Assembly (NCBI GenBank): GCA_017511375.1 | Contig: JAFWKJ010000007.1 | Location: 1-36,747, forward strand | Reading direction: 5' to 3' | From: Bacilli bacterium | GTDB lineage: Bacteria; Bacillota_I; Bacilli_A; RF39; UBA660 | Length of the DNA: 36,747 nt | Part shown: positions 14,011-23,005 of the stretch, piece after piece | Layout: every line of letters starts with the position of its first letter | Position numbering within the stretch: the stretch's first letter is position 1 | Translations under genes and position numbers: made by a program | The notes under the pieces: generated by a model | The model's input: the letters and a program-made list of their open reading frames with translations, nothing else | Database searches by the model: none | What the model was told of the DNA's origin: nothing

Positions 14011-16696
14011 TATTTCTAATTTCCTTGTCAATTTCAGCAAGAAGATCCTCAACTTTTACAAGAGAACTCGTACCTCCTTGAGCAAAAGTAGGGCTTCCTC
14101 CTCCATTACCATATGCATAATTAGCTATCTTTTTCATAATATAGCCAGCATTTAATTTTGAATGACTTTTAGAGATAAAATTCATACTTCCATCATCTTT
14201 TTGATTAATAAAGAAAATATAACCCTCTTTTAATTCATTCATTAAAGAATCTGCAATACTCTTTAAAATATTAATATCTTTATCATGAACACACATCACA
14301 ATCGTTTCTATATCATCAATCACTTTAATATGTTCTCTATAGATATCTAAATTCTGAAGAGTTGCACTTTCTTTCAACTCATAATAGTCTTTTTCTAAAA
14401 CCTTTTCTTCTTCATGTACATATTGTAATTCATTACGATTAAAGATAACGTCTTTATAAGAAGTTGGTTGATCATGATTTAAATCAACATCAAACTCTAA
14501 TTTAAAACCATTACTTTTAGCTTCTTCTAAAATATCTTTTGCTTTCATTAAAATACGTATTTTTTCATCTGTATAAGGTTGAATTACATCATATAAAGCC
14601 CCTTCGATTCTATCTCCTGTAGCAGCTTCTATTCGAAAGACATTACTTCCTTTAGATTCACAAGAAGTAATAGCAAAATTTTCTATATCCTTGGTATTAG
14701 AAGCATGCGTTCCACCACATAATTCAACAGATTTTCCAATTTTAACAACACGAACCGTATCCCCATACTTTTCACTGAATAAAGCCATAGCACCCATTTG
14801 AACAGCCTTATCAAGAGGCATAATTTCAGTAGAAACAATTAAATCTTCATGAATCATATTATTGACAAACTTCTCCACCTCAAGAATCTTATCATCTGTC
14901 ATTTTACCAGGATAAGTAAAATCAAAACGAAGTTTTTCATCATCTACATAACTACCAGCTTGTTTAATAGTATTGGAAACAACTTGCTGAAGAGCATATT
15001 GAAGAATATGAACACTGGAATGATTGCATTCAATTCGTTTTCTACGATCTTTATCAAGTACCAACTCTACTTCATCCCCAACAGTAATAACACCGTCTAA
15101 CAAACGAACTTTATGAATATGTTGTCCATTAGGGCCTTTAAACACATCTACAACTCTCGCTTTAAAGTGATCCCCAACAATCATCCCTGTATCACTGACT
15201 TGCCCACCAGACTCTGCATAAAAGCAAGTTCTTTCTAACGCAATATAAGTATCATGATCAATAAACTCTACTTGTTCATCTTTAGTAAAAATTGCAAGAA
15301 CTTTACTTCTTAATCGATAAATTCCATAAGCAAATAAAGATGGTTTAACAAAATCAAGTAAAACCTTCTTTTGCGAAGCCATAGAGGTTTTTGTTTTTGC
15401 ATTTCTCTTTGCTAAATCTTTTTGAATATTCATATATTTATCAAATTCTTCACGAGATACTTTAATTCCTTTTTCAAGCAAATACTCTTCTGTTAACTCA
15501 AAAGGAAAACCATATGTATCATATAGACGAAAAGCATCTTCTCCACTCACAATACCATCATGCGTATTTAAGACAAGCTCTGCTAATCTTCTTTCACCAG
15601 CCTCAAGCGTTTTTAAGAATAATTTTTCTTCTTCTAAAATAAGAACTTCAATTTGAGATCTTTTATCTTTTAAATAAGGATAAGCTTCCCCCATCACATC
15701 TACAACATCCGATACAATCTTATAAAGGAAAGGGCATTCAATTCCAATATTTTTACCATAACGAACACTACGTCTAAGAAGTCTTCTAAGTACGTATCCA
15801 CGTCCAACATTTTCAAAAGCAGCGCCATCTGCCAAAGCAAAAGTAATAGCACGAATATGATCGGCAATTACTTTGAATTCTTTTTGTCCCACATATTCAA
15901 AAGAAGATAATTCTTCAATATGTTTAATAATAGGTTTAAACAAATCAGTTTCAAAGTTAGAATCTACATTTTGAAAGATACAACACCATCTCTCTAATCC
16001 GGCACCAGTATCAATATTTTTACTTGGAAGTTCCTCATATTCACTTCTCTTTAGTCCTGCTTTCGCATTAAATTGAGAGAAAACATTATTCCAAATTTCC
16101 ACGAAACGTTCTTGTTCTTCATCATGGGTAAAACGATAAAAAGCATCTCCTAAAGGATCATACTTGACTCCTCTATCAAAGAATATCTCAGAATCAGGTC
16201 CACAAGGTCCTTCTCCAATCTCCCAAAAATTTCCTTCAATAGGAATAATATGTTCAGGATTTAAACCTAAATCAATCCAATATTGTTTCGCATCAAAATC
16301 CTCAGGATATACCGTTACATAGATTAATTCTTTATCTATATCAAAGAATTCAGGAGACGTCAACAATTCAAAAGCATAAGAAATCGCTTCTTTTTTAAAA
16401 TAGTCTCCAATCGAAAAATTTCCCATCATTTCAAAAAAGGTTTGATGTCTTTTAGTAACTCCTACGTTATCAATATCATTCGTACGAATACATTTTTGAA
16501 TATTAACAATTCTTCTACTTTTAGGAACTTCTCTTCCATCAAAATACTTTTTCAAAGGGGTAACACCCGCATTAATCCATAATAAACTATCATCATTAAT
16601 AGGAATTAGTGATGCACTATCATATACAATATGGTTATATTTCATAAAGAAACGAAACCATGTTTTACGAATGTCTAAATGACTCATGTACTTCAT
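14003..16696 (-). CDS. alaS: Alanyl-tRNA synthetase
   Basis: 897 residues, full length. The class II catalytic core starts with HLDIRKTWFRFF and includes RIVNIQKCIRTNDIDNVG and TFFEMMGNFSIGDYF. The editing domain carries the zinc/catalytic motifs HSSVH (about 559-563) and CGGTH (about 660-664). The C-terminal DHHA1-like domain ends in GGGSPTFAQGG. It charges tRNA-Ala and clears Ser/Gly mischarging. AAGGAGAAG precedes the ATG at 16696, two nt past the cmk stop. An alanine T-box lies two genes upstream and would raise the whole operon when uncharged tRNA-Ala accumulates. Confidence 0.98.
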   Translation of the reverse strand: MKYMSHLDIRKTWFRFFMKYNHIVYDSASLIPINDDSLLWINAGVTPLKKYFDGREVPKSRRIVNIQKCIRTNDIDNVGVTKRHQTFFEMMGNFSIGDYFKKEAISYAFELLTSPEFFDIDKELIYVTVYPEDFDAKQYWIDLGLNPEHIIPIEGNFWEIGEGPCGPDSEIFFDRGVKYDPLGDAFYRFTHDEEQERFVEIWNNVFSQFNAKAGLKRSEYEELPSKNIDTGAGLERWCCIFQNVDSNFETDLFKPIIKHIEELSSFEYVGQKEFKVIADHIRAITFALADGAAFENVGRGYVLRRLLRRSVRYGKNIGIECPFLYKIVSDVVDVMGEAYPYLKDKRSQIEVLILEEEKLFLKTLEAGERRLAELVLNTHDGIVSGEDAFRLYDTYGFPFELTEEYLLEKGIKVSREEFDKYMNIQKDLAKRNAKTKTSMASQKKVLLDFVKPSLFAYGIYRLRSKVLAIFTKDEQVEFIDHDTYIALERTCFYAESGGQVSDTGMIVGDHFKARVVDVFKGPNGQHIHKVRLLDGVITVGDEVELVLDKDRRKRIECNHSSVHILQYALQQVVSNTIKQAGSYVDDEKLRFDFTYPGKMTDDKILEVEKFVNNMIHEDLIVSTEIMPLDKAVQMGAMALFSEKYGDTVRVVKIGKSVELCGGTHASNTKDIENFAITSCESKGSNVFRIEAATGDRIEGALYDVIQPYTDEKIRILMKAKDILEEAKSNGFKLEFDVDLNHDQPTSYKDVIFNRNELQYVHEEEKVLEKDYYELKESATLQNLDIYREHIKVIDDIETIVMCVHDKDINILKSIADSLMNELKEGYIFFINQKDDGSMNFISKSHSKLNAGYIMKKIANYAYGNGGGSPTFAQGGTSSLVKVEDLLAEIDKEIRNNE

Positions 16697-16697
16697 A

Positions 16698-17351
16698 TTA
16701 CTTCTCCTTAATTACTTCTAACATTTTTTCTACCACTTCATCAATCGTTAAATGAGTTGTATCAATATAAACCTGATCATCCGTTCTCATAAGAGAGCCA
16801 ACTTCTTTATGCATATCATTATAATCTCTTTTCATGATATTCTCTTTAATTTCTTCCAAACTCATTTCTATACCAGATTCCTGATTTTGTAAAAACCTAC
16901 GTTTGGCACGTTCATCCACATCAGCATCTAAATAAAACTTGTAATTGGCATCCGGTAACACCACCGTAGTGATATCTCTTCCTTCCATAATAACATTTTT
17001 TCCATGAGCGATATCTTGTTGTTTCTTAACTAAAATCTCTCGTACAGCAACAATAGAAGATATAGGGCTCACTATTTGAGATACTTCTTTGGTACGAATT
17101 AATCCTGAAACATCTTCTCCATCCAAAAAAGTACGTCTTTCTTCATCAAATTCTATCTGAATTCGATTAGCAATTTCAATGATTTTCTCCTGATCTTCTA
17201 AAGCACAGTTTTCTCTTAAACTCGCCAAGGCAACGCAACGATACATAGCCCCTGTATCAATATAAACAAGCCCAAGTTTTTCAGAAAGAATATTTGCAAC
17301 TGTTCCTTTACCACTACCAGCAGGACCATCAATAGCAATTACAATACTCAT
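16698..17351 (-). CDS. cmk: Cytidylate kinase
   Basis: 217 residues. It phosphorylates CMP and dCMP with ATP. The P-loop is IDGPAGSGKGTVA (about 7-19), followed by YIDTGAMYRCVAL, the CMP-binding GRDITTVVLPDA, the LID-region Arg-rich segment DERAKRR, and RDYNDMHKEVGSLMRTDDQV. The start overlaps the stop of the preceding kinase gene (ATGA), so translation is coupled. In many Bacillota cmk lies beside rpsA or der. Its place here in an alanine-controlled operon with alaS is unusual. Confidence 0.96.
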   Translation of the reverse strand: MSIVIAIDGPAGSGKGTVANILSEKLGLVYIDTGAMYRCVALASLRENCALEDQEKIIEIANRIQIEFDEERRTFLDGEDVSGLIRTKEVSQIVSPISSIVAVREILVKKQQDIAHGKNVIMEGRDITTVVLPDANYKFYLDADVDERAKRRFLQNQESGIEMSLEEIKENIMKRDYNDMHKEVGSLMRTDDQVYIDTTHLTIDEVVEKMLEVIKEK

Positions 17352-17902
17352 ATGATTTCACCTCTATCTTTTTCTTCTTTATATACAATCTCTTTTGCTT
17401 TATCTTTTAATGAATCTAAAGAAGTATTTTCAACGATATAATCAAAATCAAGATACTGATCTAGTTCTGTTTCTGTTATATGATGTCTTTCTTCTTCAGA
17501 TAATAAATCTTTATAATGATTTCTTTCTAGTTTAATAGTAATTACATCAGGATATTTACTCTTTAAAACTTCAAACTCATGTAATAAACGGGCATCTGTA
17601 ATAATAAAAACATCAAAAAACTCTTTTAGAATTTCAATATCTTCCTCTAATCGATTCAATAAGAAATCTCTCTTACCAAGTTTTTGTTGAATAATTTCGA
17701 TACCCATTTTTTGTAAAAACTCTCTTGGTTTAGAATTCTCATTTCCATCCCATTCAAAATAATTTCTAGCATAACCATACAAAGGAGAAGTAATATGCAT
17801 GACACATGGTTTATAACCATAATCTTTTAATTCTTCTCTTAAATAATCACCAAAAGTATTCTTCCCTGTTTTCGCTTTTCCACCTATCACATATAGCTTC
17901 AT
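17348..17902 (-). CDS. P-loop nucleotide kinase, deoxynucleoside-monophosphate-kinase-like
   Basis: 184 residues. Walker A is GGKAKTGKNTF (about 7-17). A conserved FIITDARLLHEFEVLK segment (about 98-113) matches the FxDxR-type motif of dNMP kinases and dephospho-CoA-kinase-like P-loop proteins, where the Asp/Arg contact substrate. A LERN segment follows the next strand, and ELDQYLDFDYIVEN near the C-terminus resembles the family ending. Substrate is not determined; a nucleoside monophosphate is most likely given cmk next door. It is the first gene of the operon, directly behind the T-box terminator, with AAGGAAG before the ATG. An alternative call would be a dephospho-CoA kinase relative. Confidence 0.7.
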   Translation of the reverse strand: MKLYVIGGKAKTGKNTFGDYLREELKDYGYKPCVMHITSPLYGYARNYFEWDGNENSKPREFLQKMGIEIIQQKLGKRDFLLNRLEEDIEILKEFFDVFIITDARLLHEFEVLKSKYPDVITIKLERNHYKDLLSEEERHHITETELDQYLDFDYIVENTSLDSLKDKAKEIVYKEEKDRGEII

Positions 17903-17925
17903 TTTTTATTCTTCCTTTCATACAA

Positions 17926-18095
17926 ATAAAAGACCACTCTAGGAGGACTACAATGCGCCCGGTACCATCCTAAATTGGTCTTAATTCTTATAACGGTATC
18001 CCGAAAAGGCTCCAAAAGTAGCTTCCAATCCTCTTATCATTAACTTCCACCAACCGTTAACTCTCTATTCATAAGAACCTATTGTACTCCTCTTA
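17926..18095 (-). promoter_or_regulatory. T-box riboswitch, alanine specific
   Basis: Reading the minus strand: the Stem I apical motif AGAGAG...CGGTTGGTGGAAG (18066-18044), a specifier loop GGAA-GCT-AC with the Ala codon GCU at 18022-18020, the T-box AGGATGGTACCGGGCGC (17971-17955) whose UGGU pairs with an ACCA tRNA 3' end, then a terminator AAGACCA (17982-17976) / TGGTCTT (17936-17930) with a T-rich tail. It precedes the dNMP kinase-cmk-alaS-holA operon. Uncharged tRNA-Ala should favour readthrough. Confidence 0.92.
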
Positions 18096-18098
18096 TAT

Positions 18099-19295
18099 CT
18101 ACGCCTTCTTTTCTATCACTTTTTTTGTTGCTTTTTTTTCTGGTTCTTCTTCGTCATTAAAACGATCTAATAAATGAAATTTTTCATTGAAGAACACTGC
18201 AAACACCTTCAAACATGCAATAACAGGTGTTGCAATAACCATACCTATAATACCAAAGAAATGTTGGAAAATCAATAACCCTAACATAATAGTTACTGGA
18301 TGCAATTTCATCGTATGTCCCATAATTAAAGGCTGATAGAAATTGTTTTCCAACAACTGAACTATAACAATAGAAATCAAAACACAAACTCCGGTAATAG
18401 GAGAAATAGTAAATCCAACAATAACAGCTGGAATTGCTCCAATATATGGTCCAAAATAAGGAATAATATCTGTTACTGCACAGAACAATGCAAAGATAAC
18501 AGGTGCTTCCATTCCTGCCAAAGTAAGTCCAATTACTTGTGTCAAGAATACTAAGAACATAATAATTAGAACCCCTTGAACATAACTTCTTAAAGAAGTA
18601 TTAATTCGTTTAGTTAATTCATCATAATTATTAATCCAAGACTTAGGTAAAATACGTTTAATACTTTGATTCACTTTATTAAAGTCATATAGTAAATAGA
18701 AACCAACCATTAGTCCTAATACAACATTTAATCCACTACTAACAATCGCTGTACCAATATTTAAAATATATTTTGGTAAGTCAGATACAATAGCTAGACC
18801 ATAATCAGATGTTAAAGACATGATATTTTCTTTCAAATCAGCAGTATTGATTAATTTACCTGTATCAAATTTTTGAATAATACCCATCAAGAAATTAGTT
18901 AAATCTTCAAAAATTCCTGGAGCTGCCACCACAAAATCTTTCACCTGTGAAATTAGTGTTGGAATAAACAAATAAGAAATGGCAATGATAGCGCCAATAA
19001 TAAGTAAATAAACTAATAAGCATCCAACAATTCTAGGAACTTTCTTCTTTTGTAATTTTGTAACCAACGGTTCAAACAACCAAGCAATAATAAACCCAAT
19101 AAAAACAGGAGAAATAACTACTAAAAACTCACTAAGTAAACCAAGTATCTTCCATTCTTTAATTAAATAAGTAGCAAGTAATATTAAAATAACAATTACC
19201 ATAAAATAACTAATATTAATAATTTTACTACCTGTTTTCAAAATAATATTTAAAGAAGTAACATCCACCTCTTTATCTTTTAATTTTCGAAACAT
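18099..19295 (-). CDS. AI-2E family transporter / PerM-like permease
   Basis: 398 residues with about seven to eight membrane helices. Family features are the N-terminal pair of helices (YFMVIVILILLATYLIKEW; VVISPVFIGFIIAWLFEPLV), a long amphipathic middle region, and the conserved block ITQ-like LTQVIGLTLAGMEAPVIFAL followed by DIIPYFGPYIGAIPAVIVG. The tail is Lys/Glu-rich and cytoplasmic. Known members include Na+/H+ antiporters and possible autoinducer exporters; the substrate here is open. The gene is divergent from the yigZ-type gene. Its stop lies only a few nt before the T-box leader, with no terminator between, so some readthrough into the alaS operon is possible. Confidence 0.88.
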   Translation of the reverse strand: MFRKLKDKEVDVTSLNIILKTGSKIINISYFMVIVILILLATYLIKEWKILGLLSEFLVVISPVFIGFIIAWLFEPLVTKLQKKKVPRIVGCLLVYLLIIGAIIAISYLFIPTLISQVKDFVVAAPGIFEDLTNFLMGIIQKFDTGKLINTADLKENIMSLTSDYGLAIVSDLPKYILNIGTAIVSSGLNVVLGLMVGFYLLYDFNKVNQSIKRILPKSWINNYDELTKRINTSLRSYVQGVLIIMFLVFLTQVIGLTLAGMEAPVIFALFCAVTDIIPYFGPYIGAIPAVIVGFTISPITGVCVLISIVIVQLLENNFYQPLIMGHTMKLHPVTIMLGLLIFQHFFGIIGMVIATPVIACLKVFAVFFNEKFHLLDRFNDEEEPEKKATKKVIEKKA

Positions 19296-19365
19296 ACTGA
19301 ATCAACTCCTACTATTTATAGTATACCATGAATTTTATGATTTTAAAGAAGAATTCATACTTTTA

Positions 19366-19374
19366 TGATATAAT
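19366..19374 (+). promoter_or_regulatory. Extended -10 promoter of the yigZ-type gene
   Basis: TG-A-TATAAT at 19366-19374, no clear -35, 15 nt before the ATG with GGTGAT between; the same layout as rarA. Confidence 0.65.
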
Positions 19375-19389
19375 TTTACTGGTGATACC

Positions 19390-19962
19390 ATGAAAACACT
19401 AAATCAAAATTATACGGAAGAAATCATAATCAATAATTCTCGTTTTATATGTTATATATTTCCACTCAACGAAAACCAGATAAATGAGAAATTAGAAGAG
19501 ATTAAAAAACTTCATCCCAAAGCCACTCATTATTGTTATGGATACATTTTTGATGAAATAAAACATGCAAATGATGATAATGAACCAAGTGGTACAGCCG
19601 GACAACCTATTTTAAATGTCTTAGAAAAAGAAAACTTAAATCGAGTGCTTGCCATTGTAGTAAGATACTTCGGGGGAATAAAACTAGGCGCAGGAGGATT
19701 AGTAAGGGCTTACACAAAAGCCGTCACAAACACACTAAAACATAGTCAATATATAGAACTTATTCCGGGTTATGTAATAGAAATAACATTTTCATATGAA
19801 GAAGAAAAAAATGTGCAATACATTCTAAATAAAAGTGAAATAATTAAAAAAGAATATTTAGAAGAAATAAAATATCAATGTAAAGTAGATGAAGAAACCT
19901 ATGAAAAACTAGAAAAATATCAACCACATATAATACAAAAAGAGTATATCAAACAAAATTAA
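19390..19962 (+). CDS. yigZ: YigZ/IMPACT family protein
   Basis: 190 residues. The N-terminal IMPACT (UPF0029) domain is plain: SRFICYIFPL, HPKATHYCYGYIF, NDDNEPSGTAGQPILNVL and VVRYFGGIKLGAGGLVRAYTKAV (about 97-119). A C-terminal ferredoxin-like domain (about 135-190) follows. The eukaryotic relative binds Gcn1 and regulates translation stress; the bacterial function is unsettled, with ribosome association proposed. It is a single-gene unit on +, with an extended -10 promoter and a terminator shared with the following convergent gene. Confidence 0.93.
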   Translation: MKTLNQNYTEEIIINNSRFICYIFPLNENQINEKLEEIKKLHPKATHYCYGYIFDEIKHANDDNEPSGTAGQPILNVLEKENLNRVLAIVVRYFGGIKLGAGGLVRAYTKAVTNTLKHSQYIELIPGYVIEITFSYEEEKNVQYILNKSEIIKKEYLEEIKYQCKVDEETYEKLEKYQPHIIQKEYIKQN

Positions 19963-19992
19963 AAAGAGGATAGCATAAGCTACCCTCTTTTC
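19962..19992. terminator. Bidirectional terminator
   Basis: AAAAGAGG-A-TAGC / GCTA-C-CCTCTTTT (12 bp with one mismatch), loop ATAA; between the stops of the convergent genes. Confidence 0.8.
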
Positions 19993-21065
19993 TATGAACA
20001 AAATGTGTTAATATTCACCATATTATGATAGTCACCACAAATAGATTTACCATTACACAAATAACAAGCATAAACATCGTTTTCCGCTTGAGAAGCAATA
20101 AAGATAACATTATTGGCACTTATTTCAACATATAAATCCATATTATTAGTATCCGAATCGGTAACCACACAAGTCATCGTATCATGATCTCCATTATAAC
20201 TACAACCATTAACATTTGAAAAAACACTATAAATTTCCGCAGAATAAGTTTCAAAGAAATCAGATCTATATGGATAAGAGTGAGGTGTATCATTATAGAA
20301 AAAATATAACCCAGAGTTCATAATAATATCATTTTGAACAACATGTTTTATACCAATTGGAACATGATAATCAGAAATCATTCTAGAAGCGTCCGTATAT
20401 AAATCAACACCAGATGGTATGACTTGACCAATAGTTAAAGCAGTTGTAAAAAATGAATATTTGAAATTTCTAATTTCAATAGCTGTCCTATCCGCTTGAA
20501 CATAATTAATTGCAAAATACAAATCATGAGATACCTGTTCATCAGGTAACTGACTACTATTAATATCTTTATTATAACCGATTCGAATCTTAAAAGTCTC
20601 AGAAGTACCAGCCCTTAAAATTTGCTTCTCCGCCAAAACAAAATCATCTGAATACTTTACATCAAATATTAGATAAGGAGGAATATCATCCTCTCCATCT
20701 ACTTCAATCGAAAAATTTTCAATCATCGCATCAATCGTACCATTATTAATAACATCAATCGTACACTCGGCATAAGATCCAGGTTCAAGGAAGGAAACAT
20801 CAAAGGAAAGAGAAAGGTCCGATTCAAATGACGCATTAGAAATATTAACACCATCATTAGCGATAAGATCAGTTGACTCTTCAACAAAATGAATATCCCA
20901 AGTGTTTCTAGCCACAGTTGTAGTTCCTGATATTTTTAATACCGCTTGCAAAATAGCATATCCAATTCCAAGCAAAAAAATAATTAACAAAATAAGCAAA
21001 ATATTCTTTGCTCTTTTCTTTTTATCATCATCAATATTAAATTGATATACTTCACCATTCTGCAT
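19992..21065 (-). CDS. Membrane-anchored surface protein, paralogue A
   Basis: 357 residues from the ATG at 21065 (MQNGEVYQFN), which has GGTGAGGA five nt upstream; the longer frame to 21113 would include the promoter. A short charged cytoplasmic segment is followed by one membrane helix (NILLILLIIFLLGIGYAILQ) and the motif LKISGTTTVARNTWDIHF. A beta-sandwich-like outer domain follows (PGSYAECTIDVINNGTIDA; later GYNKDINSSQLP). The C-terminal third differs from its paralogue at 31637-32800 and contains several cysteines (NGCSYNG, MTCVV, YACYLCNGKSIC). No enzyme motif is seen. I infer a displayed adhesion or binding protein. It follows sigE but has its own promoter. Confidence 0.7.
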   Translation of the reverse strand: MQNGEVYQFNIDDDKKKRAKNILLILLIIFLLGIGYAILQAVLKISGTTTVARNTWDIHFVEESTDLIANDGVNISNASFESDLSLSFDVSFLEPGSYAECTIDVINNGTIDAMIENFSIEVDGEDDIPPYLIFDVKYSDDFVLAEKQILRAGTSETFKIRIGYNKDINSSQLPDEQVSHDLYFAINYVQADRTAIEIRNFKYSFFTTALTIGQVIPSGVDLYTDASRMISDYHVPIGIKHVVQNDIIMNSGLYFFYNDTPHSYPYRSDFFETYSAEIYSVFSNVNGCSYNGDHDTMTCVVTDSDTNNMDLYVEISANNVIFIASQAENDVYACYLCNGKSICGDYHNMVNINTFCS

Positions 21066-21084
21066 ACATTCCTCACCTATTATA

Positions 21085-21113
21085 AATATACATTCATAAG
21101 TTTTTTGTGTCAA
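21085..21113 (-). promoter_or_regulatory. Sigma-A-type promoter of surface paralogue A
   Basis: Minus strand: TTGACA (21113-21108), 17 nt, TATATT (21090-21085). Confidence 0.75.
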
Positions 21114-21131
21114 GAATCAGAAAAAAATCCT

Positions 21132-21842
21132 TTAATGATTGACAAGTACTTTCAATTTTTTGATGACTTTCTTCTCAATCCGAGAAATATAACTTTGTGA
21201 TATTCCTAATTTATCAGCCACTTCCTTCTGGGTATATTCATCATTTCCTAAAAGTCCATAACGCATAATCATAATATCTCTATCCCTTGGTTTTAACTGA
21301 TTTATTTCTTCCAGCATAATTCTTTTATCATGATCTTCCTCGATACACTTTGTAATACTATCTTTATCTGTCCCAATCACATCTTCCAAATGCAATTCAT
21401 TTCCATCCCCATCGTAAGATAGAGACTCCTCGATACTCACTTCTTGTCTCACTTTCTTATTTTTACGTAAAAACATAAGAATTTCATTATCTATACATCT
21501 AGAAACATAAGTAGCTAATTTTATATTTTTCTTTTGATTAAAAGTATTAATCCCCTTAATAAGCCCTATACTTCCAATACTTACTAAATCTTCTAAATCC
21601 ACCCCCGTATTCTCATATTTTTTAGCCAAGAAAACAACCAAACGTAAATTATGCTCTATCAGTTTTTCTTTTCCTTCTAAATAACCTTGTTCTTTTAAGG
21701 ATATATAATAGTTTTCTTCTTCACTAGATAAAGGCTCAGGCAAAACATCTGTAGCCCCCACATAAAAAATTTCCTCTTTTTGAATAATCTTATAATAAAC
21801 TCTACGTACAAAACGTTTCATTTTTTTAATGAATCTTTTCAT
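21132..21842 (-). CDS. sigE: Sporulation sigma factor sigma-E
   Basis: 236 residues, matching B. subtilis SigE in length. The basic, amphipathic pro-sequence (MKRFIKKMKRFVRRVYYK) is followed by VGATDVLPEPLS, the sigma region 2 block NLRLVVFLAKKYENTGVDLE, DLVSIGSIGLIKGINTF, and region 4 with the HTH YTQKEVADKLGISQSYISRI. Sigma-E directs the mother-cell programme after cleavage of the pro-sequence by SpoIIGA. The ATG lies within the spoIIGA stop (ATGA), with AAGGAGGAA upstream, so the substrate and its protease are made together. The sigG gene that usually follows is not here. Confidence 0.97.
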   Translation of the reverse strand: MKRFIKKMKRFVRRVYYKIIQKEEIFYVGATDVLPEPLSSEEENYYISLKEQGYLEGKEKLIEHNLRLVVFLAKKYENTGVDLEDLVSIGSIGLIKGINTFNQKKNIKLATYVSRCIDNEILMFLRKNKKVRQEVSIEESLSYDGDGNELHLEDVIGTDKDSITKCIEEDHDKRIMLEEINQLKPRDRDIMIMRYGLLGNDEYTQKEVADKLGISQSYISRIEKKVIKKLKVLVNH

Positions 21843-22567
21843 AATTCCTCCTTAATACAATTAGGTAAAATACAATGACAATCATGAAGATGTAAAGACC
21901 TCTTAGATAAACCAACCAAACATTTTTTAATTTCCACTTCATTAATAAAAACTTTATCAGGTTTAATACACTCTAAAATCCCTTCATAATTCAAGGCTTT
22001 ATATGGAATATAATAAGGTTTTGTATGAGGAATATATTGATCAATCAAAATAACCGGTTTATGACTAATGGGAGATTTCAAATGATTTCCAGTATCAATA
22101 AAACCATCAAACAAGTATTCTTTATGATTAGAATATATTTTTACCTGAAACTTATGAATCATATTTTCTTTATACTTCTTATATTGATAAATAAAGAATC
22201 CAATAATCATAGGACAAAGAAGTAAAAGAAATAACATATTATAATAATATCCATGATTTAAATGTAACAATTCCAGAAAACCTCCTACAATAATACTTAA
22301 AAGATAAAAATAAAAAGTATTTTCAAATAACTTCTCTTTCCCAAAAGAAATAAAATTCATAAGCAAAGCAATCACTATTTTTAAAAAAGTAAGTACCATC
22401 ATCTTAAGAGGTATCCATAATAAAAAAATAGTACAAGACCCCATCAGACTTCCAAATATCATTCGATATATTTTAGTTTTTCTTCTTAAGATTTTCTTTG
22501 TACCAAATAAAATCATAAAATCTAATAAGAAATTTAATAAAAAAACTGATTCAATATATATTTTCAT
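21839..22567 (-). CDS. spoIIGA: Pro-sigma-E processing peptidase SpoIIGA
   Basis: 242 residues. The N-terminal half has about five membrane helices starting MKIYIESVFLLNFLLDFMIL, the family's typical opening. The C-terminal half is an aspartic protease-like domain with the catalytic motif DGFIDTGNHLKSP (Asp-Thr-Gly, about 155-157). The membrane part locates it in the forespore septum, where it is activated by SpoIIR. It is somewhat shorter than the B. subtilis protein (about 309). Translation is coupled to sigE. An extended -10 box (TG-C-TAAAAT) lies 15 nt before the ATG with GGTGAT between. Confidence 0.95.
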   Translation of the reverse strand: MKIYIESVFLLNFLLDFMILFGTKKILRRKTKIYRMIFGSLMGSCTIFLLWIPLKMMVLTFLKIVIALLMNFISFGKEKLFENTFYFYLLSIIVGGFLELLHLNHGYYYNMLFLLLLCPMIIGFFIYQYKKYKENMIHKFQVKIYSNHKEYLFDGFIDTGNHLKSPISHKPVILIDQYIPHTKPYYIPYKALNYEGILECIKPDKVFINEVEIKKCLVGLSKRSLHLHDCHCILPNCIKEEL

Positions 22568-22582
22568 CTAATCACCAAAAAT

Positions 22583-22591
22583 ATTTTAGCA
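22583..22591 (-). promoter_or_regulatory. Extended -10 box before spoIIGA
   Basis: Minus strand TG-C-TAAAAT (22591-22583), 15 nt before the start codon, no -35. In B. subtilis this operon is Spo0A-activated; TTGTCGTT-like sequence in the neighbouring terminator is only a weak 0A-box match. Confidence 0.45.
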
Positions 22592-22619
22592 ATAAAAAAA
22601 CGACTATTTTGTCGTTTTA
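22592..22619 (-). terminator. Terminator of the 22617 gene
   Basis: Minus strand AAAACGAC / GTCGTTTT with a 6-nt AAAATA loop, then a T-run; it overlaps the stop codon. Confidence 0.8.
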
Positions 22620-22937
22620 TATCTTTTTCTTATGAATAAATATTTTTGTAATATAAACAAGGAAGATAGCCATGATTAATACAAAACACCACTTAAGAAT
22701 AGAACATAATAGTGGCATAGAATACGTATACCTTTCAATGATCGCTATTACACTTTCTGGCAAGTATTTTCCAATCACAGCTGCCACATCTCTTAGTCCA
22801 ATATTATTTTTAATAAAAGTTAATATTCTTAAGAAAATATCTACGATAGCTACAAAAAATACAAAAGATGAAAATCTCTTAAAAAACATAATAACAACAA
22901 TAATTCCAATAATTAAAATGATTAAATCAATATACAT
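22617..22937 (-). CDS. Small membrane protein, function unknown
   Basis: 106 residues, mostly hydrophobic. An N-terminal helix (MYIDLIILIIGIIVVIMFF) is followed by a second (SFVFFVAIVDIFLRILTFI), a short polar segment (KNNIGLRDVAAVIGKYLPES), and a C-terminal helix (CFVLIMAIFLVYITKIFI) ending in a basic tail. No family is recognised. It lies between spoIVB and spoIIGA and has its own terminator, so a sporulation link is possible by position only. A possible -10 (TACAAT) lies upstream, but no strong sigma-E or sigma-G box was found. Confidence 0.65.
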   Translation of the reverse strand: MYIDLIILIIGIIVVIMFFKRFSSFVFFVAIVDIFLRILTFIKNNIGLRDVAAVIGKYLPESVIAIIERYTYSMPLLCSILKWCFVLIMAIFLVYITKIFIHKKKI

Positions 22938-23005
22938 ACAACCACTTCTCTCCTCTACTCTAAAGTAATTGTATCATTAAAAATGAAAAAAGGAAATATT
23001 TACTT

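Noticed and set aside
22592-22619. Spo0A box (TTGTCGTT) before spoIIGA
   Set aside because: Two mismatches to the core box, and the sequence is explained by a terminator stem.
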